Assembly (NCBI GenBank): GCA_011390575.1
Contig: JAABSE010000010.1
Coordinates: 1 to 64,000, forward strand
Length of the DNA: 64,000 nucleotides
Direction: 5' to 3'
Source: Sphingobacteriia bacterium
GTDB taxonomy: Bacteria > Bacteroidota > Bacteroidia > Bacteroidales > UBA7960
Positions 19,266-28,534 of this stretch are shown piece after piece. The notes below the pieces were generated by a model. That model saw only the letters and a list, made by a program, of their open reading frames with translations. It was not told the origin of the DNA and did not search any database. The translations under genes were made by a program, and so were the position numbers. Within the stretch, counting starts at the first letter, position 1, and each line of letters begins with the position of its first letter.

Positions 19266-19299
19266 AAAAAACCCCGGAGCAAAGTTCCGGGGTTTTTTT
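19266..19299 (+). terminator. Rho-independent terminator after the HU gene
   Basis: AAAAAACCCCGGA-GCAAAGT-TCCGGGGTTTTTTT. Confidence 0.88.
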
Positions 19300-19397
19300 A
19301 TGCCTTTCCGGCAGATTTCTGTAACAAAAAACCATTGACCGTGAACCAAAAGCCATTATTTTTGCTCTTTCTTAGTTAAACGTCAAACATTTACTAT

Positions 19398-20462
19398 ATG
19401 AACCCAGCCAGCGATGCCAAAGCCCGCAAAATTGCATCCTTTAACCCCGATGCTGTGGGTGATACAGATGCCAATATTTTCGGACTCCCTTTTACCACCG
19501 ATGAAGCAGCGGTGGTAATTATCCCTGTTCCATGGGATGTAACTGTATCCAACCTTGACGGTACAGCTTCAGGACCCCGGAATATTCTGGACCAATCTCC
19601 CCAGATTGATCTTTTTGACGAAGCAGTAGCTGACCCATGGAAAGCTGGCATTGCTATGGAAGAAATTCCCGCAGACATTGCAGAACAAAATCAGCAACTC
19701 AGGAAACAGGCTATCAACTATATCAAACAGCTGGAAGAGAATCCGGGAAAAGAAAACAGCGAAGAGAACAAAGCTATTCTGGACAGCATCAACCGGGCAT
19801 GTGCTGATTTAGCAGAAAACGTCCAAACAAAAGCCACTGATTATATCAAAACAGGGAAGCTTATTGTGCTGCTGGGAGGCGACCACAGCACCCCCTTGGG
19901 ACTTATACAGGCATTGGCCGGCCATCATGCTGAGTTCGGCATACTACAGATCGATGCCCATGCCGATTTGAGAAATGCCTATATGGGCTTTACCCATTCC
20001 CATGCATCCATCATGTTCAACGCATCAAAAATCAAACAGGTTAAGCGCATTGTTCCTGTTGGCTTGCGGGATATCAGCGCCACCGAGGCAGGAATTATCA
20101 GGGACAACCCGGAAAAATATCATGCTTTTTTTGCCCGCGAACTGCACAGCAGGGGGTTTGAAGGAGAAACCTGGAAAGCAATCTGCCATGATATTATCAG
20201 CCGGCTGCCCGATAAAGTGTATATCAGCTTTGACCTTGACGGGCTGGACCCCTCCCAGTGCCCAACCACTGGCACTCCGGTTCCCGGCGGTTTTGATTAC
20301 AGCCAGGTGCTCTACTTGTTTGAGCAGTTGGTGAAGTCCGGAAGAACTCTTATTGGTTTTGATCTTGTAGAAACAGGGCCGGGACAAACCGACGGTATTA
20401 TTGCCTGTCGGATTTTGTACAAAACCATTGCTCTTATGCTTTCATCCAACCATAAAATATGA
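19398..20462 (+). CDS. arginase/agmatinase/formimidoylglutamase family protein
   Basis: Metal-binding motifs 'LLGGDHSTPLG', 'ILQIDAHADLR', 'VYISFDLDGLDPSQCP'. Confidence 0.88.
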   Translation: MNPASDAKARKIASFNPDAVGDTDANIFGLPFTTDEAAVVIIPVPWDVTVSNLDGTASGPRNILDQSPQIDLFDEAVADPWKAGIAMEEIPADIAEQNQQLRKQAINYIKQLEENPGKENSEENKAILDSINRACADLAENVQTKATDYIKTGKLIVLLGGDHSTPLGLIQALAGHHAEFGILQIDAHADLRNAYMGFTHSHASIMFNASKIKQVKRIVPVGLRDISATEAGIIRDNPEKYHAFFARELHSRGFEGETWKAICHDIISRLPDKVYISFDLDGLDPSQCPTTGTPVPGGFDYSQVLYLFEQLVKSGRTLIGFDLVETGPGQTDGIIACRILYKTIALMLSSNHKI

Positions 20463-21157
20463 CACATTTCGATAGGGAAACCCGCCAATACCTCCTTGGT
20501 GCCATCAGGGAATTGATTTATGAGGAAAGATGGGAAAAGTTTCTTGATGTTATCAACCAGCGCACCCGGTATCTTACCGTTGTAATAGAAGATTTCTACC
20601 AGCCCCACAATGGCAGTGCCATCATCCGTACCTGCGAATTGATGGGCATACAGGATTTGCATGTAATAGAAAACAGAAACCCCTGGGAAATCAATAAGGA
20701 CATCCTGGTGGGTTCCAATAAATGGGTAGATATTTTCAGGTATAACAATGCCGAAAACAATACATTAAATTGCTACAGAAAGCTCCGTAAAAAAGGATAC
20801 AGGATTGTTGCCACCAGCCCCCACAAAGATGATTGCCTGCTCAAGGATTTGCCTCTTGACCAGAAAACGGCACTTGTTTTTGGCAACGAAGGGCATGGTC
20901 TTACGCCCGATGCACTCGATAAGGCCGATGCTTATGTAAGGATTCCCAGTGTTGGCTTTACCGAAAGTTATAATGTTTCTGTTTCTGCTGCCCTTTGCCT
21001 TTATGAGCTGAAAGAAAAGCTGCATCAAAACCCTGTTTCCTGGCAACTGGATGAAGAAGAAAAAGAAATTCTTCTGCTTGACTATGCTTTCCGGACAGTA
21101 AGAAACCCTCAGATTCTTCTTAAAAACCTGCTGGCCAATAAGCAAAGCAATGCCTGA
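20459..21157 (+). CDS. TrmH family RNA (SpoU-type) 2'-O-methyltransferase
   Basis: 'IEDFYQPHNGSAIIRTCELMGIQDLHVIE', 'ALVFGNEGHGLTPDALDKADAYVRIPSVGFTESYNVSVSAALCLYE'; 4-nt overlap with the upstream gene. Confidence 0.9.
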   Translation: MTHFDRETRQYLLGAIRELIYEERWEKFLDVINQRTRYLTVVIEDFYQPHNGSAIIRTCELMGIQDLHVIENRNPWEINKDILVGSNKWVDIFRYNNAENNTLNCYRKLRKKGYRIVATSPHKDDCLLKDLPLDQKTALVFGNEGHGLTPDALDKADAYVRIPSVGFTESYNVSVSAALCLYELKEKLHQNPVSWQLDEEEKEILLLDYAFRTVRNPQILLKNLLANKQSNA

Positions 21158-21199
21158 AAAATGACACTTTGCAATGCTCACTGTCCGTCAACAGAATGA

Positions 21200-21230
21200 T
21201 TGGATCAAAAGACTTTTTTCCTTATATTTG
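21200..21230 (+). promoter_or_regulatory. putative Bacteroidota promoter (TTGG-N19-TATATTTG) for the bTHX gene
   Basis: TTGG 21200-21203, TATATTTG 21223-21230. Confidence 0.55.
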
Positions 21231-21274
21231 AATTTAATGTCAGATAATTCATGTTGAACCAAATCATTAAAACG

Positions 21275-21397
21275 ATGGGCAAAGGAGATGTGAAAACCCG
21301 CAGAGGCAAAATATTCCGTGGAAGCCATGGAAAACTCAGACCTCATAACAAACAAAAACAGCAAGTTATCAAGTCGCAGGATAACAAAAAGAAATAG
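21275..21397 (+). CDS. 30S ribosomal protein THX (bTHX)-like
   Basis: Translation MGKGDVKTRRGKIFRGSHGKLRPHKNKQKQQVIKSQDNKKK*, wait-free read of codons gives 40 aa, highly basic, with the THX signature GKGDxKTxRGKIxxGSxGKxRPxK. Below the track's length cutoff. An upstream in-frame ATG is at 21251. Confidence 0.85.
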   Translation: MGKGDVKTRRGKIFRGSHGKLRPHNKQKQQVIKSQDNKKK

Positions 21398-21420
21398 TCG
21401 AAAATGAAACGATTTGTACA

Positions 21421-21467
21421 TCAGGCAGGTTACTCCTTCAACCCAAGGATAATCTGCCTGAATTTTT
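21421..21467 (+). terminator. terminator-like hairpin TCAGGCAG...CTGCCTGA + T-run, overlapping the murD 3' end
   Basis: 8-bp perfect arms 21421-21428/21454-21461 followed by ATTTTT; convergent with murD. Confidence 0.5.
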
Positions 21468-22833
21468 CTCCCCTCTCCTCAAAATTGCGAAACATGTCGT
21501 AACTGGCCGCCGCCGGCGACAAAAGGCAGACTCCCCCCCTTGTACCCAATTCTATCGCTTTCTGTATTGCTTCCTCAAAAGTATCAAACAGCAAACAGTT
21601 TCCCTTCCTGTCACCGGAAATACTTTGCAGCTCCAGACACATTCTTTTTCCTGCCTTTCCAATGAACAGGAGGTTCTTAACCGGATTTTTGTGCAGGTAC
21701 TTCATGAGCACACCATAATCAATCCCCCTGTCGAACCCACCCAGCAGCAACGTTTCAACCCCGGGAAGGGTCTTGAGAGCTTCAATGGTTGATTCTGGAA
21801 TGGTACTGATGGAGTCGTTATAAAAAGTAACCCCTTTGAAGTTTCGAACCGGTTCGAGCCGGTGGGGCAAACCTTCAAAAGCAGATACGCCCTGCAGAAT
21901 AAACCGATCTTCAACTCCGAATAGATAGGCTGCAAGAGCTGCTGCAGCAATATTAAAAAGATTATGCTGGCCGGGAAGTTTGCGTTTGCTGCACAAATCT
22001 TCAATAGTATGAATATTATTTCCGGAATCCTTAATTATTAAATCATTTTTGTCGCACCAAACACCGGGCTTTCCCTCTTTATTTTGATTCAGCGAATAGA
22101 GCGTTCCCTGACAGTTAAATTCGGCCAGCAACTGGCTTATAACCTCCAGGGAAACATTGCAGATAAAGGCGTCTGCGGGTTGCTGCCAGCGGGCAATATT
22201 GAGTTTGGCAAGCTGATAATCTTTGTAGGATTCGTAATGGTCAAGGTGTTCCTGAAAAATATTGAGCAATATGGCCGTGGAAGGAGAAACATTGCAACCT
22301 TCCAGTTGATGGCTGCTCATTTCATAAACAATTACGGTTTCTGCAGTTATCCTGTGAAGCATTTCAAAGGGAGGTATCCCGATATTACCCACAAGGACAA
22401 CATCTCTGCCCGCAATAGAAAAAATGTGTTGCAACAGACTTACTGTTGTGCTTTTCCCCTTGGTGCCGGTAACACCAATTACCTGTTCCCGGAATAATTC
22501 GAGAAAAATAGCCGTTTGTGAGCTGAAAACCATCTTTTTTTTCTCTCCTGTTTTTAGCAATTTGCCCGGAGAGACTCCCGGTGATTTAATGATAATGTCG
22601 CATGAGTCCAGTTCCTGGATATAAGTATCGCCACAAAACAAAGAAACATTTGCATCGTGTCCAAACTCCTCTTTGAATTGCCGGGAAACGTCAGCATTGC
22701 TGTCTGCTATAATGATTTCACAGTGAGGAACAAACTTTTTCAGGGTTCGGTAAGAGGATTTACCTTCTCTGCCAAAACCAAGAAGACAAACCCGTTTGTG
22801 AGCAAAAAACTGCTCAAAATATTGTTCAATCAT
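21430..22833 (-). CDS. murD: UDP-N-acetylmuramoyl-L-alanine--glutamate ligase (MurD family, possibly MurD2)
   Basis: 'CLLGFGREGKSSYRTLKKF', 'VIGVTGTKGKSTTVSLLQHIF', 'ILLNIFQEHLDHYESYKDY', 'GLPHRLEPVRNFKGVTFYNDSISTIPESTIEALKTL', 'LLLGGFDRG'. Confidence 0.93.
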   Translation of the reverse strand: MIEQYFEQFFAHKRVCLLGFGREGKSSYRTLKKFVPHCEIIIADSNADVSRQFKEEFGHDANVSLFCGDTYIQELDSCDIIIKSPGVSPGKLLKTGEKKKMVFSSQTAIFLELFREQVIGVTGTKGKSTTVSLLQHIFSIAGRDVVLVGNIGIPPFEMLHRITAETVIVYEMSSHQLEGCNVSPSTAILLNIFQEHLDHYESYKDYQLAKLNIARWQQPADAFICNVSLEVISQLLAEFNCQGTLYSLNQNKEGKPGVWCDKNDLIIKDSGNNIHTIEDLCSKRKLPGQHNLFNIAAAALAAYLFGVEDRFILQGVSAFEGLPHRLEPVRNFKGVTFYNDSISTIPESTIEALKTLPGVETLLLGGFDRGIDYGVLMKYLHKNPVKNLLFIGKAGKRMCLELQSISGDRKGNCLLFDTFEEAIQKAIELGTRGGVCLLSPAAASYDMFRNFEERGEKFRQIILGLKE

Positions 22834-24224
22834 TTTTTATGCGCTTTTACAGCTTTCTCAAGACTTTCCTTCAGCATATCTGAGAAATATTCAGAAAGAC
22901 TATTGAATGCATCCCAGTAATTCATTTGCTGATCTACACCCATAAATCTAATCCCCCCTGTATACTCTCTGTGATGCTGCAGCAAAACGGGAAGCTCTTC
23001 TTCCTTCTTGCCATACCAGAGGTCCGAGAGGGCTGAATTGACTTCATCGATGGTTCCTACACATTCGAAGGGTTTCTCGGATGCCAGACCGCTGAGTTGC
23101 TTCATTAGCGGAATGAGAGAAATTTTATCCAGCAGGTTCTCGCCAAAAATTTCTACCATTTTCTCCTTTTTTATAAATGGTGCGAGCATGATATAGGTAA
23201 ACAGACATTTGGAACAGTTGCAGCACCAGGAATTGGTTTTGCTTCCCACGTTGCATGATCTGAAAACATTGAAAAACTCTGGATTCTGCGAAAAAATAAC
23301 TGCAATCTGCAGTTCATTGAGGGGCCTGAGCAAGCTGAAATAATTGTAATTGGATGAAATAAAGCGGGATACATACCTGCGGAAATCTTTTTCAAAACCA
23401 TAGGATTTTGAATACTGATGATTGATGGTCGTTCCGGGGATGGTAGCTTCATTGGCACTGGATTCATTGGAAAGTGCTATGTTTTTGTGCCCTGTGATGG
23501 AAGAAAGAAGAACACTTACAAAAGCTACCACAGATGAAAAAGGGGTATGTCCGTTCAGGAAACCTTGCTTGTTCAGTTCAAGAAGCGTAGGGTCGATGGT
23601 GCGTTGAATGACAAAAAAGTCATCTTCCAGCCCTGCCAGCTTTACGGATTCTATGGTCGCTATACCGGGATTGATGGCCATTGCCAGTTTGGCATCCCGG
23701 CAGCGTGAAAGCACGCTCATGGTTACCAGCGAATCTTTTCCTCCCCCCACAGGAATGATTATTCCATTATGGGTTTCTACGCTGTGATAACGGGGGACTC
23801 TGCGGGTATATTTTTCGAAAGTAAAGGAAATAAAGTCGAAAAAAGATGGTTCGATGCCATTAAGGTAGAAAAACTCACCCAACCCATGAAAATAGAGTTG
23901 TTTCCACCATTTTTGCATATCAGCGTTCATTTTTAAAGGCTTGATAAGCACTTCAGGGGAACAGGCAGCTTTCCAGTAACTCACCAGTTCAACCATTCCA
24001 ATATGAAATACCAGGCTGGACATCAAATTATCATCCAGATGATCAAGAGAATAATTCTTCAGCGGGATGACATAAGCGGGATAAAAATCATATTTTCCCG
24101 AAAGGTTAAAATGATACTTCAGATGAAGCTCATTGTTGATAACCTCATGAGAGTATGACTCATAAGTAAAAACCGGATACTTTTTTCTGAGGATACTGAA
24201 TTTCTTCTGGTTGTTTTTGCTCAT
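22830..24224 (-). CDS. murL: MurL-like UDP-N-acetyl-alpha-D-muramoyl-L-alanyl-L-glutamate epimerase
   Basis: 464 aa with PP-loop 'IIPVGGGKDSLVTMSVLSR'; 'GHTPFSSVVAFVSVLLSSITGHKNIALSNESSANEATIPGTTINHQYSKSYGFE', 'YFSLLRPLNELQIAVIF', 'FRSCNVGSKTNSWCCNCSKCLFTYIMLAPF'. Stop overlaps the murD start (ATGA). Confidence 0.75.
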   Translation of the reverse strand: MSKNNQKKFSILRKKYPVFTYESYSHEVINNELHLKYHFNLSGKYDFYPAYVIPLKNYSLDHLDDNLMSSLVFHIGMVELVSYWKAACSPEVLIKPLKMNADMQKWWKQLYFHGLGEFFYLNGIEPSFFDFISFTFEKYTRRVPRYHSVETHNGIIIPVGGGKDSLVTMSVLSRCRDAKLAMAINPGIATIESVKLAGLEDDFFVIQRTIDPTLLELNKQGFLNGHTPFSSVVAFVSVLLSSITGHKNIALSNESSANEATIPGTTINHQYSKSYGFEKDFRRYVSRFISSNYNYFSLLRPLNELQIAVIFSQNPEFFNVFRSCNVGSKTNSWCCNCSKCLFTYIMLAPFIKKEKMVEIFGENLLDKISLIPLMKQLSGLASEKPFECVGTIDEVNSALSDLWYGKKEEELPVLLQHHREYTGGIRFMGVDQQMNYWDAFNSLSEYFSDMLKESLEKAVKAHKK

Positions 24225-24364
24225 GGGGCTATTTTGTGAACAATGATATTCTCATTGTTGTTAGACTGGCAAATAAACTCCGACAAAGATAAACTTTTAA
24301 AATTTTCAGATATCAAAATTGGTAAAATTACGTTCAGATATTACCATCCAAATACCCAATTATT

Positions 24365-24928
24365 ATGACCCAAAAAATGCAACCCTCCCAGGGCAGATTT
24401 TTAATCAGCGAACCGGCACTCAGAGATTTCTATTTCAGCAAAAGTGTTGTTTTACTGGTGGAACACAACACGGAGGAGGGTACGATTGGCCTTATCATCA
24501 ACAAACCTGTGCACCTCAAACTCAATGAAGTGGTTAAAGAGTTTCCCGAGGTTGATTTTCCTTTGTTTTTGGGAGGTCCGGTTCATCCTGAACGTTTGTT
24601 TTACCTTCATACACTGGGAGAACAGATTCCGGGAAGCATACAGGTGCAGGAGAACTTGTTCTGGGGAGGTGATATCAAAAAGCTTATGGAAATGATTGAA
24701 TTAAATCTCGTAACCCCGTCACAGGTTAAATTCTTCATAGGGTACGCAGGTTGGGAGCCAGGACAGCTGGATCGTGAAATGGGAGAAAACTCATGGATAG
24801 TTTCCCAAAGCACAGTTAATTGCGTATTGGCTGACAATCCTGAAACCCTCTGGAGCAATACCCTCAAAAAAATGGGAAGTGATTATGCCATCTGGGCAAA
24901 CTTTCCCTCTGATCCAATTCTCAACTAA
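24365..24928 (+). CDS. YqgE/AlgH family protein
   Basis: 'GRFLISEPALRDFYFSKSVVLLVEHNTEEGTIGLIINKP', 'FLGGPVHPERLFYLHT'. Confidence 0.92.
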   Translation: MTQKMQPSQGRFLISEPALRDFYFSKSVVLLVEHNTEEGTIGLIINKPVHLKLNEVVKEFPEVDFPLFLGGPVHPERLFYLHTLGEQIPGSIQVQENLFWGGDIKKLMEMIELNLVTPSQVKFFIGYAGWEPGQLDREMGENSWIVSQSTVNCVLADNPETLWSNTLKKMGSDYAIWANFPSDPILN

Positions 24929-24934
24929 GACAGC

Positions 24935-25771
24935 CTATTTTGCGATATCTTTAAAATCGTCTACCAGAAAAGCATCCGGATTAGCTTTGTCCACATCATG
25001 GCTTGATGAATACAATACGCTGCCATCACCTGCCGAAATGATAAACTTCCAGCATTTACCCCTGCCCAAACGGGTGGCATCCTCGGGTCCTAATTTATGC
25101 AGAAATGCCACATCATCTCTGTCCTGAGCAATGGCTTCATTGATTTGTTCAGGTGTAACAATTTTTACCGTATAGGGATAATGCCTTCTGATGGTTTCCT
25201 CCGTCCTCACTTCAGGGGCCAGTTCATTTTCCAGCAACCAAAGTTCCATTTGCTTTAACCGGTCATCATTTACATTCATGATACGGGCAAGGCGCATGCG
25301 GGGAGTATCATCTGATTTACTGACGTGTGTCTGCATAAATTTTACAAAGGCGCCCATTTTGTAGAGGTAATCATAGTCGTCAGCGTCTCTGTAAGCCAAA
25401 GGCACGGAGGCAAGATCGGGCATGCTTTCAAAATCGCGTTTTTTGTCCCCCATCACAAAATTGATAAAAACATATACCTCGTCAAGGTTTTTCTGCTTGA
25501 TATCAGCCAAAACCATAAAGGAAGCATCTTCGTTGGTGCGCAAACGATGAAAATCATCAAAACTGATAACCTCAAACGGGGTGATGGTCCAGTGTTGCTC
25601 CATGGCTTCTTTGAGGTGTTGGTTAAATTTGGAAAAAGGGTCTCTATCCTCCACGATGTAGGTGGTACTTTTGTAAAATTTATCAAAATGTTTTTTTCTC
25701 GCAGGTCTTACCTGGGCAATACTTTCAAAAACAAGTAAGGTCAATACCAGTAAAATAAAACTTTTCTTCAT
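24935..25771 (-). CDS. hypothetical secreted protein
   Basis: 278 aa, signal peptide MKKSFILLVLTLLVFESIAQ; convergent with yqgE-like gene. Confidence 0.75.
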   Translation of the reverse strand: MKKSFILLVLTLLVFESIAQVRPARKKHFDKFYKSTTYIVEDRDPFSKFNQHLKEAMEQHWTITPFEVISFDDFHRLRTNEDASFMVLADIKQKNLDEVYVFINFVMGDKKRDFESMPDLASVPLAYRDADDYDYLYKMGAFVKFMQTHVSKSDDTPRMRLARIMNVNDDRLKQMELWLLENELAPEVRTEETIRRHYPYTVKIVTPEQINEAIAQDRDDVAFLHKLGPEDATRLGRGKCWKFIISAGDGSVLYSSSHDVDKANPDAFLVDDFKDIAK

Positions 25772-25986
25772 GCTGTTTTTTCTTTTTTAGAGGTTGATAT
25801 TCCGGGCTTTTCAAGGTTTCTTTTTCAATCTGTAAAACAAACTGAGGGTAAAATTAAGCAATCAGGAACATCTTCATATACGTAAAACACCCAATTGTCC
25901 ACATAATTTTACTCCTGTTTATCCGTTTCATTAAGGTTGCAGGGCAACAGGCCCATCTGGCAGCGGCGAAAAAGAAAAGCAGCACT

Positions 25987-26544
25987 ATGAACCAGGACAG
26001 AACCAATATTTCTGTAACAGGTATGATCATCCTGATGGTATTGTTTCCTATGGCTATATTACTGGTAGGACGTTTTGTCAACCATGACAATGATCCACCT
26101 GAAGCTATTTTTGACACGTTGACGGTTCCGGGATACACCTTTTTTAGAAACCACGGCATACAAATTGGCGAAAATTCCGACACGGCATTGTACAATGCCG
26201 TTTTCCCACTAATGGGTATTCCTCATCGCAGCCGTGCAGGCCGGAATGGACTGGATTGCTCAGGGTTTGTGAAAAAAGTATTTCATGTGGCTTATGAAAA
26301 ACAATTGAGGGGAAGTTCAAGAGATATGTATCGCAATGCAACTCCTATTCCGTTAGATGAACTAAGGGAGTCAGATCTGATTTTCTTTACCATTGGCAGT
26401 AGCCAAATCAATCATGTGGGTATCTACCTCAATAATGGAAAATTTGCCCATGCATCCTCCTCTGCAGGAGTATCTGTCAATGATTTACAGGAAAATTACT
26501 ACCGCCGGCACTTTAAAGGGGCAGCCAGGATTACATTACCCTAA
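25987..26544 (+). CDS. C40 family peptidase (NlpC/P60)
   Basis: 'RNGLDCSGFVKKVF', 'ELRESDLIFFTIGSSQINHVGIYLNNGKFAHASSSAGVSV'. Confidence 0.9.
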   Translation: MNQDRTNISVTGMIILMVLFPMAILLVGRFVNHDNDPPEAIFDTLTVPGYTFFRNHGIQIGENSDTALYNAVFPLMGIPHRSRAGRNGLDCSGFVKKVFHVAYEKQLRGSSRDMYRNATPIPLDELRESDLIFFTIGSSQINHVGIYLNNGKFAHASSSAGVSVNDLQENYYRRHFKGAARITLP

Positions 26545-26561
26545 AACTTTTCTTTCAGGCA

Positions 26562-27068
26562 TTAGTCATCTCCAAATACCAGTGAACTCACATGAAAGGG
26601 TTTCACATTTTCTCCTCTAACAATGCACTGTGCTTTGTTGTAAAAAGGTTCACGTTCATGAAGTTTTTGTTCAATATAATCACGCAGGAGATCAGGATTT
26701 AATCCCTCGATAAGAGGACGGATATTATGCGATTTTTCGAGCCTGATGGCCAGACTGCCCGGGCTCATTTTCAAATAAACCGTTACCCCTTTCCTGTTCA
26801 TTATATCCATATTTTGCCCCCAGCATGGCGCTCCACCTCCGGTGGCAATTACTACGTTGTCATTGGTTTCCAGGGTCTCAAGGAAGACTTTCTCCATATC
26901 ACGGAAATACATCTCTCCCTTCTGTTTAAATATTTCGCTTACTTTCATCCCTTCCTTTTCCTCCAGATATTGGTCCATATCTATAAAGCGATAATCAATT
27001 TTCCTGGCAAGCCGTTTTCCCAGGGTGGATTTGCCGCTTCCCATAAACCCTATCAAAAATATTATCAT
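26562..27068 (-). CDS. aroK: shikimate kinase
   Basis: 'MIIFLIGFMGSGKSTLGKRLARKIDYRFIDMDQYLEEKEGMKVSEIF', 'VIATGGGAPCW'. Confidence 0.93.
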   Translation of the reverse strand: MIIFLIGFMGSGKSTLGKRLARKIDYRFIDMDQYLEEKEGMKVSEIFKQKGEMYFRDMEKVFLETLETNDNVVIATGGGAPCWGQNMDIMNRKGVTVYLKMSPGSLAIRLEKSHNIRPLIEGLNPDLLRDYIEQKLHEREPFYNKAQCIVRGENVKPFHVSSLVFGDD

Positions 27069-27247
27069 CCTTTTAAGTTTGCTTACTATCTCAGGGACTA
27101 TTTACGAAGCATAAAATTAAGTACAATTGTATTAATTTACGTAATATGACGACAGATTTTCTTATCATATCGCCCTGTCCATTCAACAAATAAAATAATA
27201 AGACTAATTTTGCAGGAGATGCAAACAGCCTTGACCATTGTAACAAG

Positions 27248-28531
27248 ATGATTAAAAGACTTTTACCTTCTTCAGATTTATTTAAAAATATATCCACCCT
27301 GGTTATAGGCACTTTTGCAGCCCAACTCATCGCAATTTTAATGCAGGGGGTCCTGAGGAGAATGTATCCGGTGGAAGACTTCGGGGTTTATGATGTTTTT
27401 ATCAGCATAACCGGTATACTAATGGTGATTGCGAGCCTCAGATACGAGATGGCTGTAGTATTGCCGGAGAAAAAAGAAGATGCTGATAACCTTGTATTTG
27501 CCGGATTGTTTTCTTCTTTTAGCTTCAACGTAGTGCTGTTGCTGCTCATATACTTTTTCGGGGGCTCCATTCTCAGGTTTCTCAACCTTGAGCCCCAACA
27601 CGGATTCATGTTATATTATTTGCCGGCTGCCATTTTTTTATTCAGCACCTACCAGGTCTTCAATTACTACCTGGTACGATGCAAAGCTTACAAAGATATT
27701 TCGGTAAACAGAATATCGCGCCGGATATCGGAGGGTGGCGGACAAGCATTGTTAGCCCTTGCCGGCAGGTTACATACAGGACTCATATGGGGTAATATTA
27801 TGGGACATGTGGTGAACATTGTTGCCGGATGGATACAAATGCTGCGCAATGGATTTAGCGTGAAGAGTTTCTCCATTCGCAGGCAATGGTCTCTGATAAG
27901 GAGATATAAAGAATTTCCGCTGTTCAATATGGTTCCGGCGCTGCTCAATGCCATTTGCATGCACCTTCCCCTATTGTTGATCAATAAGTTTTATGATCCG
28001 GAAACCACGGCCCATTTCGGGCTGGCAAGGAATGTACTTGTGCTGCCGGCCAGCATACTGACTGTCAGCATTTCACAAGTATTGCTACAAAGCATCAGTG
28101 AGAAATGCCGTGCCAAAGAAAGTTTCATCAGCGACCTGAACAGAATACTCGTTCTGCTGGGAGTGATGGCCGGAGTAATGACCGTCTTGATTTTATTATG
28201 GGGTCCCAAACTGTTTGCATTGTATGCCGGGCAGGAATACTACATTTCAGGAATTTACGCCAGAATTATCGTGGCAGGTGCCGCACTAAAACTTGTTGTG
28301 GCCCCGGTAAGCACCCTGATTATTCCTTTGAATAAAATAAAAATTTTTAGTTTGTGGCAAGCTGTTTATTTTCTTTTGATCAGTAGTTTGTTTCTGATGA
28401 GTCATCTGCAGATTCACACATTCCTTTATGTTATACTGATTATAGATGTAATCGCTTATAGTGCCTTACTGGCTATCATACTATACCTTAGCCACAATTA
28501 CGAAAAAAGTATTAATCAACAACATAACTGA
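27248..28531 (+). CDS. oligosaccharide flippase/polysaccharide biosynthesis (MATE/Wzx-like) protein
   Basis: Multi-TM; 'LVIGTFAAQLIAILMQGVLRRMYPVEDFGVYDVFISITGILMVIASLRYEMAVVLPEKKEDADNLV'. Confidence 0.85.
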   Translation: MIKRLLPSSDLFKNISTLVIGTFAAQLIAILMQGVLRRMYPVEDFGVYDVFISITGILMVIASLRYEMAVVLPEKKEDADNLVFAGLFSSFSFNVVLLLLIYFFGGSILRFLNLEPQHGFMLYYLPAAIFLFSTYQVFNYYLVRCKAYKDISVNRISRRISEGGGQALLALAGRLHTGLIWGNIMGHVVNIVAGWIQMLRNGFSVKSFSIRRQWSLIRRYKEFPLFNMVPALLNAICMHLPLLLINKFYDPETTAHFGLARNVLVLPASILTVSISQVLLQSISEKCRAKESFISDLNRILVLLGVMAGVMTVLILLWGPKLFALYAGQEYYISGIYARIIVAGAALKLVVAPVSTLIIPLNKIKIFSLWQAVYFLLISSLFLMSHLQIHTFLYVILIIDVIAYSALLAIILYLSHNYEKSINQQHN

Positions 28532-28534
28532 TTG

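Noticed and set aside
22830-24224. Reading the PP-loop protein as TilS, an asparagine-synthase-like enzyme or a tRNA thiolation enzyme
   Set aside because: Length, the SNESSANEATIPG/NHQYSKS segment, the CxxC region and coupling to murD fit MurL better, though a profile search is still needed.
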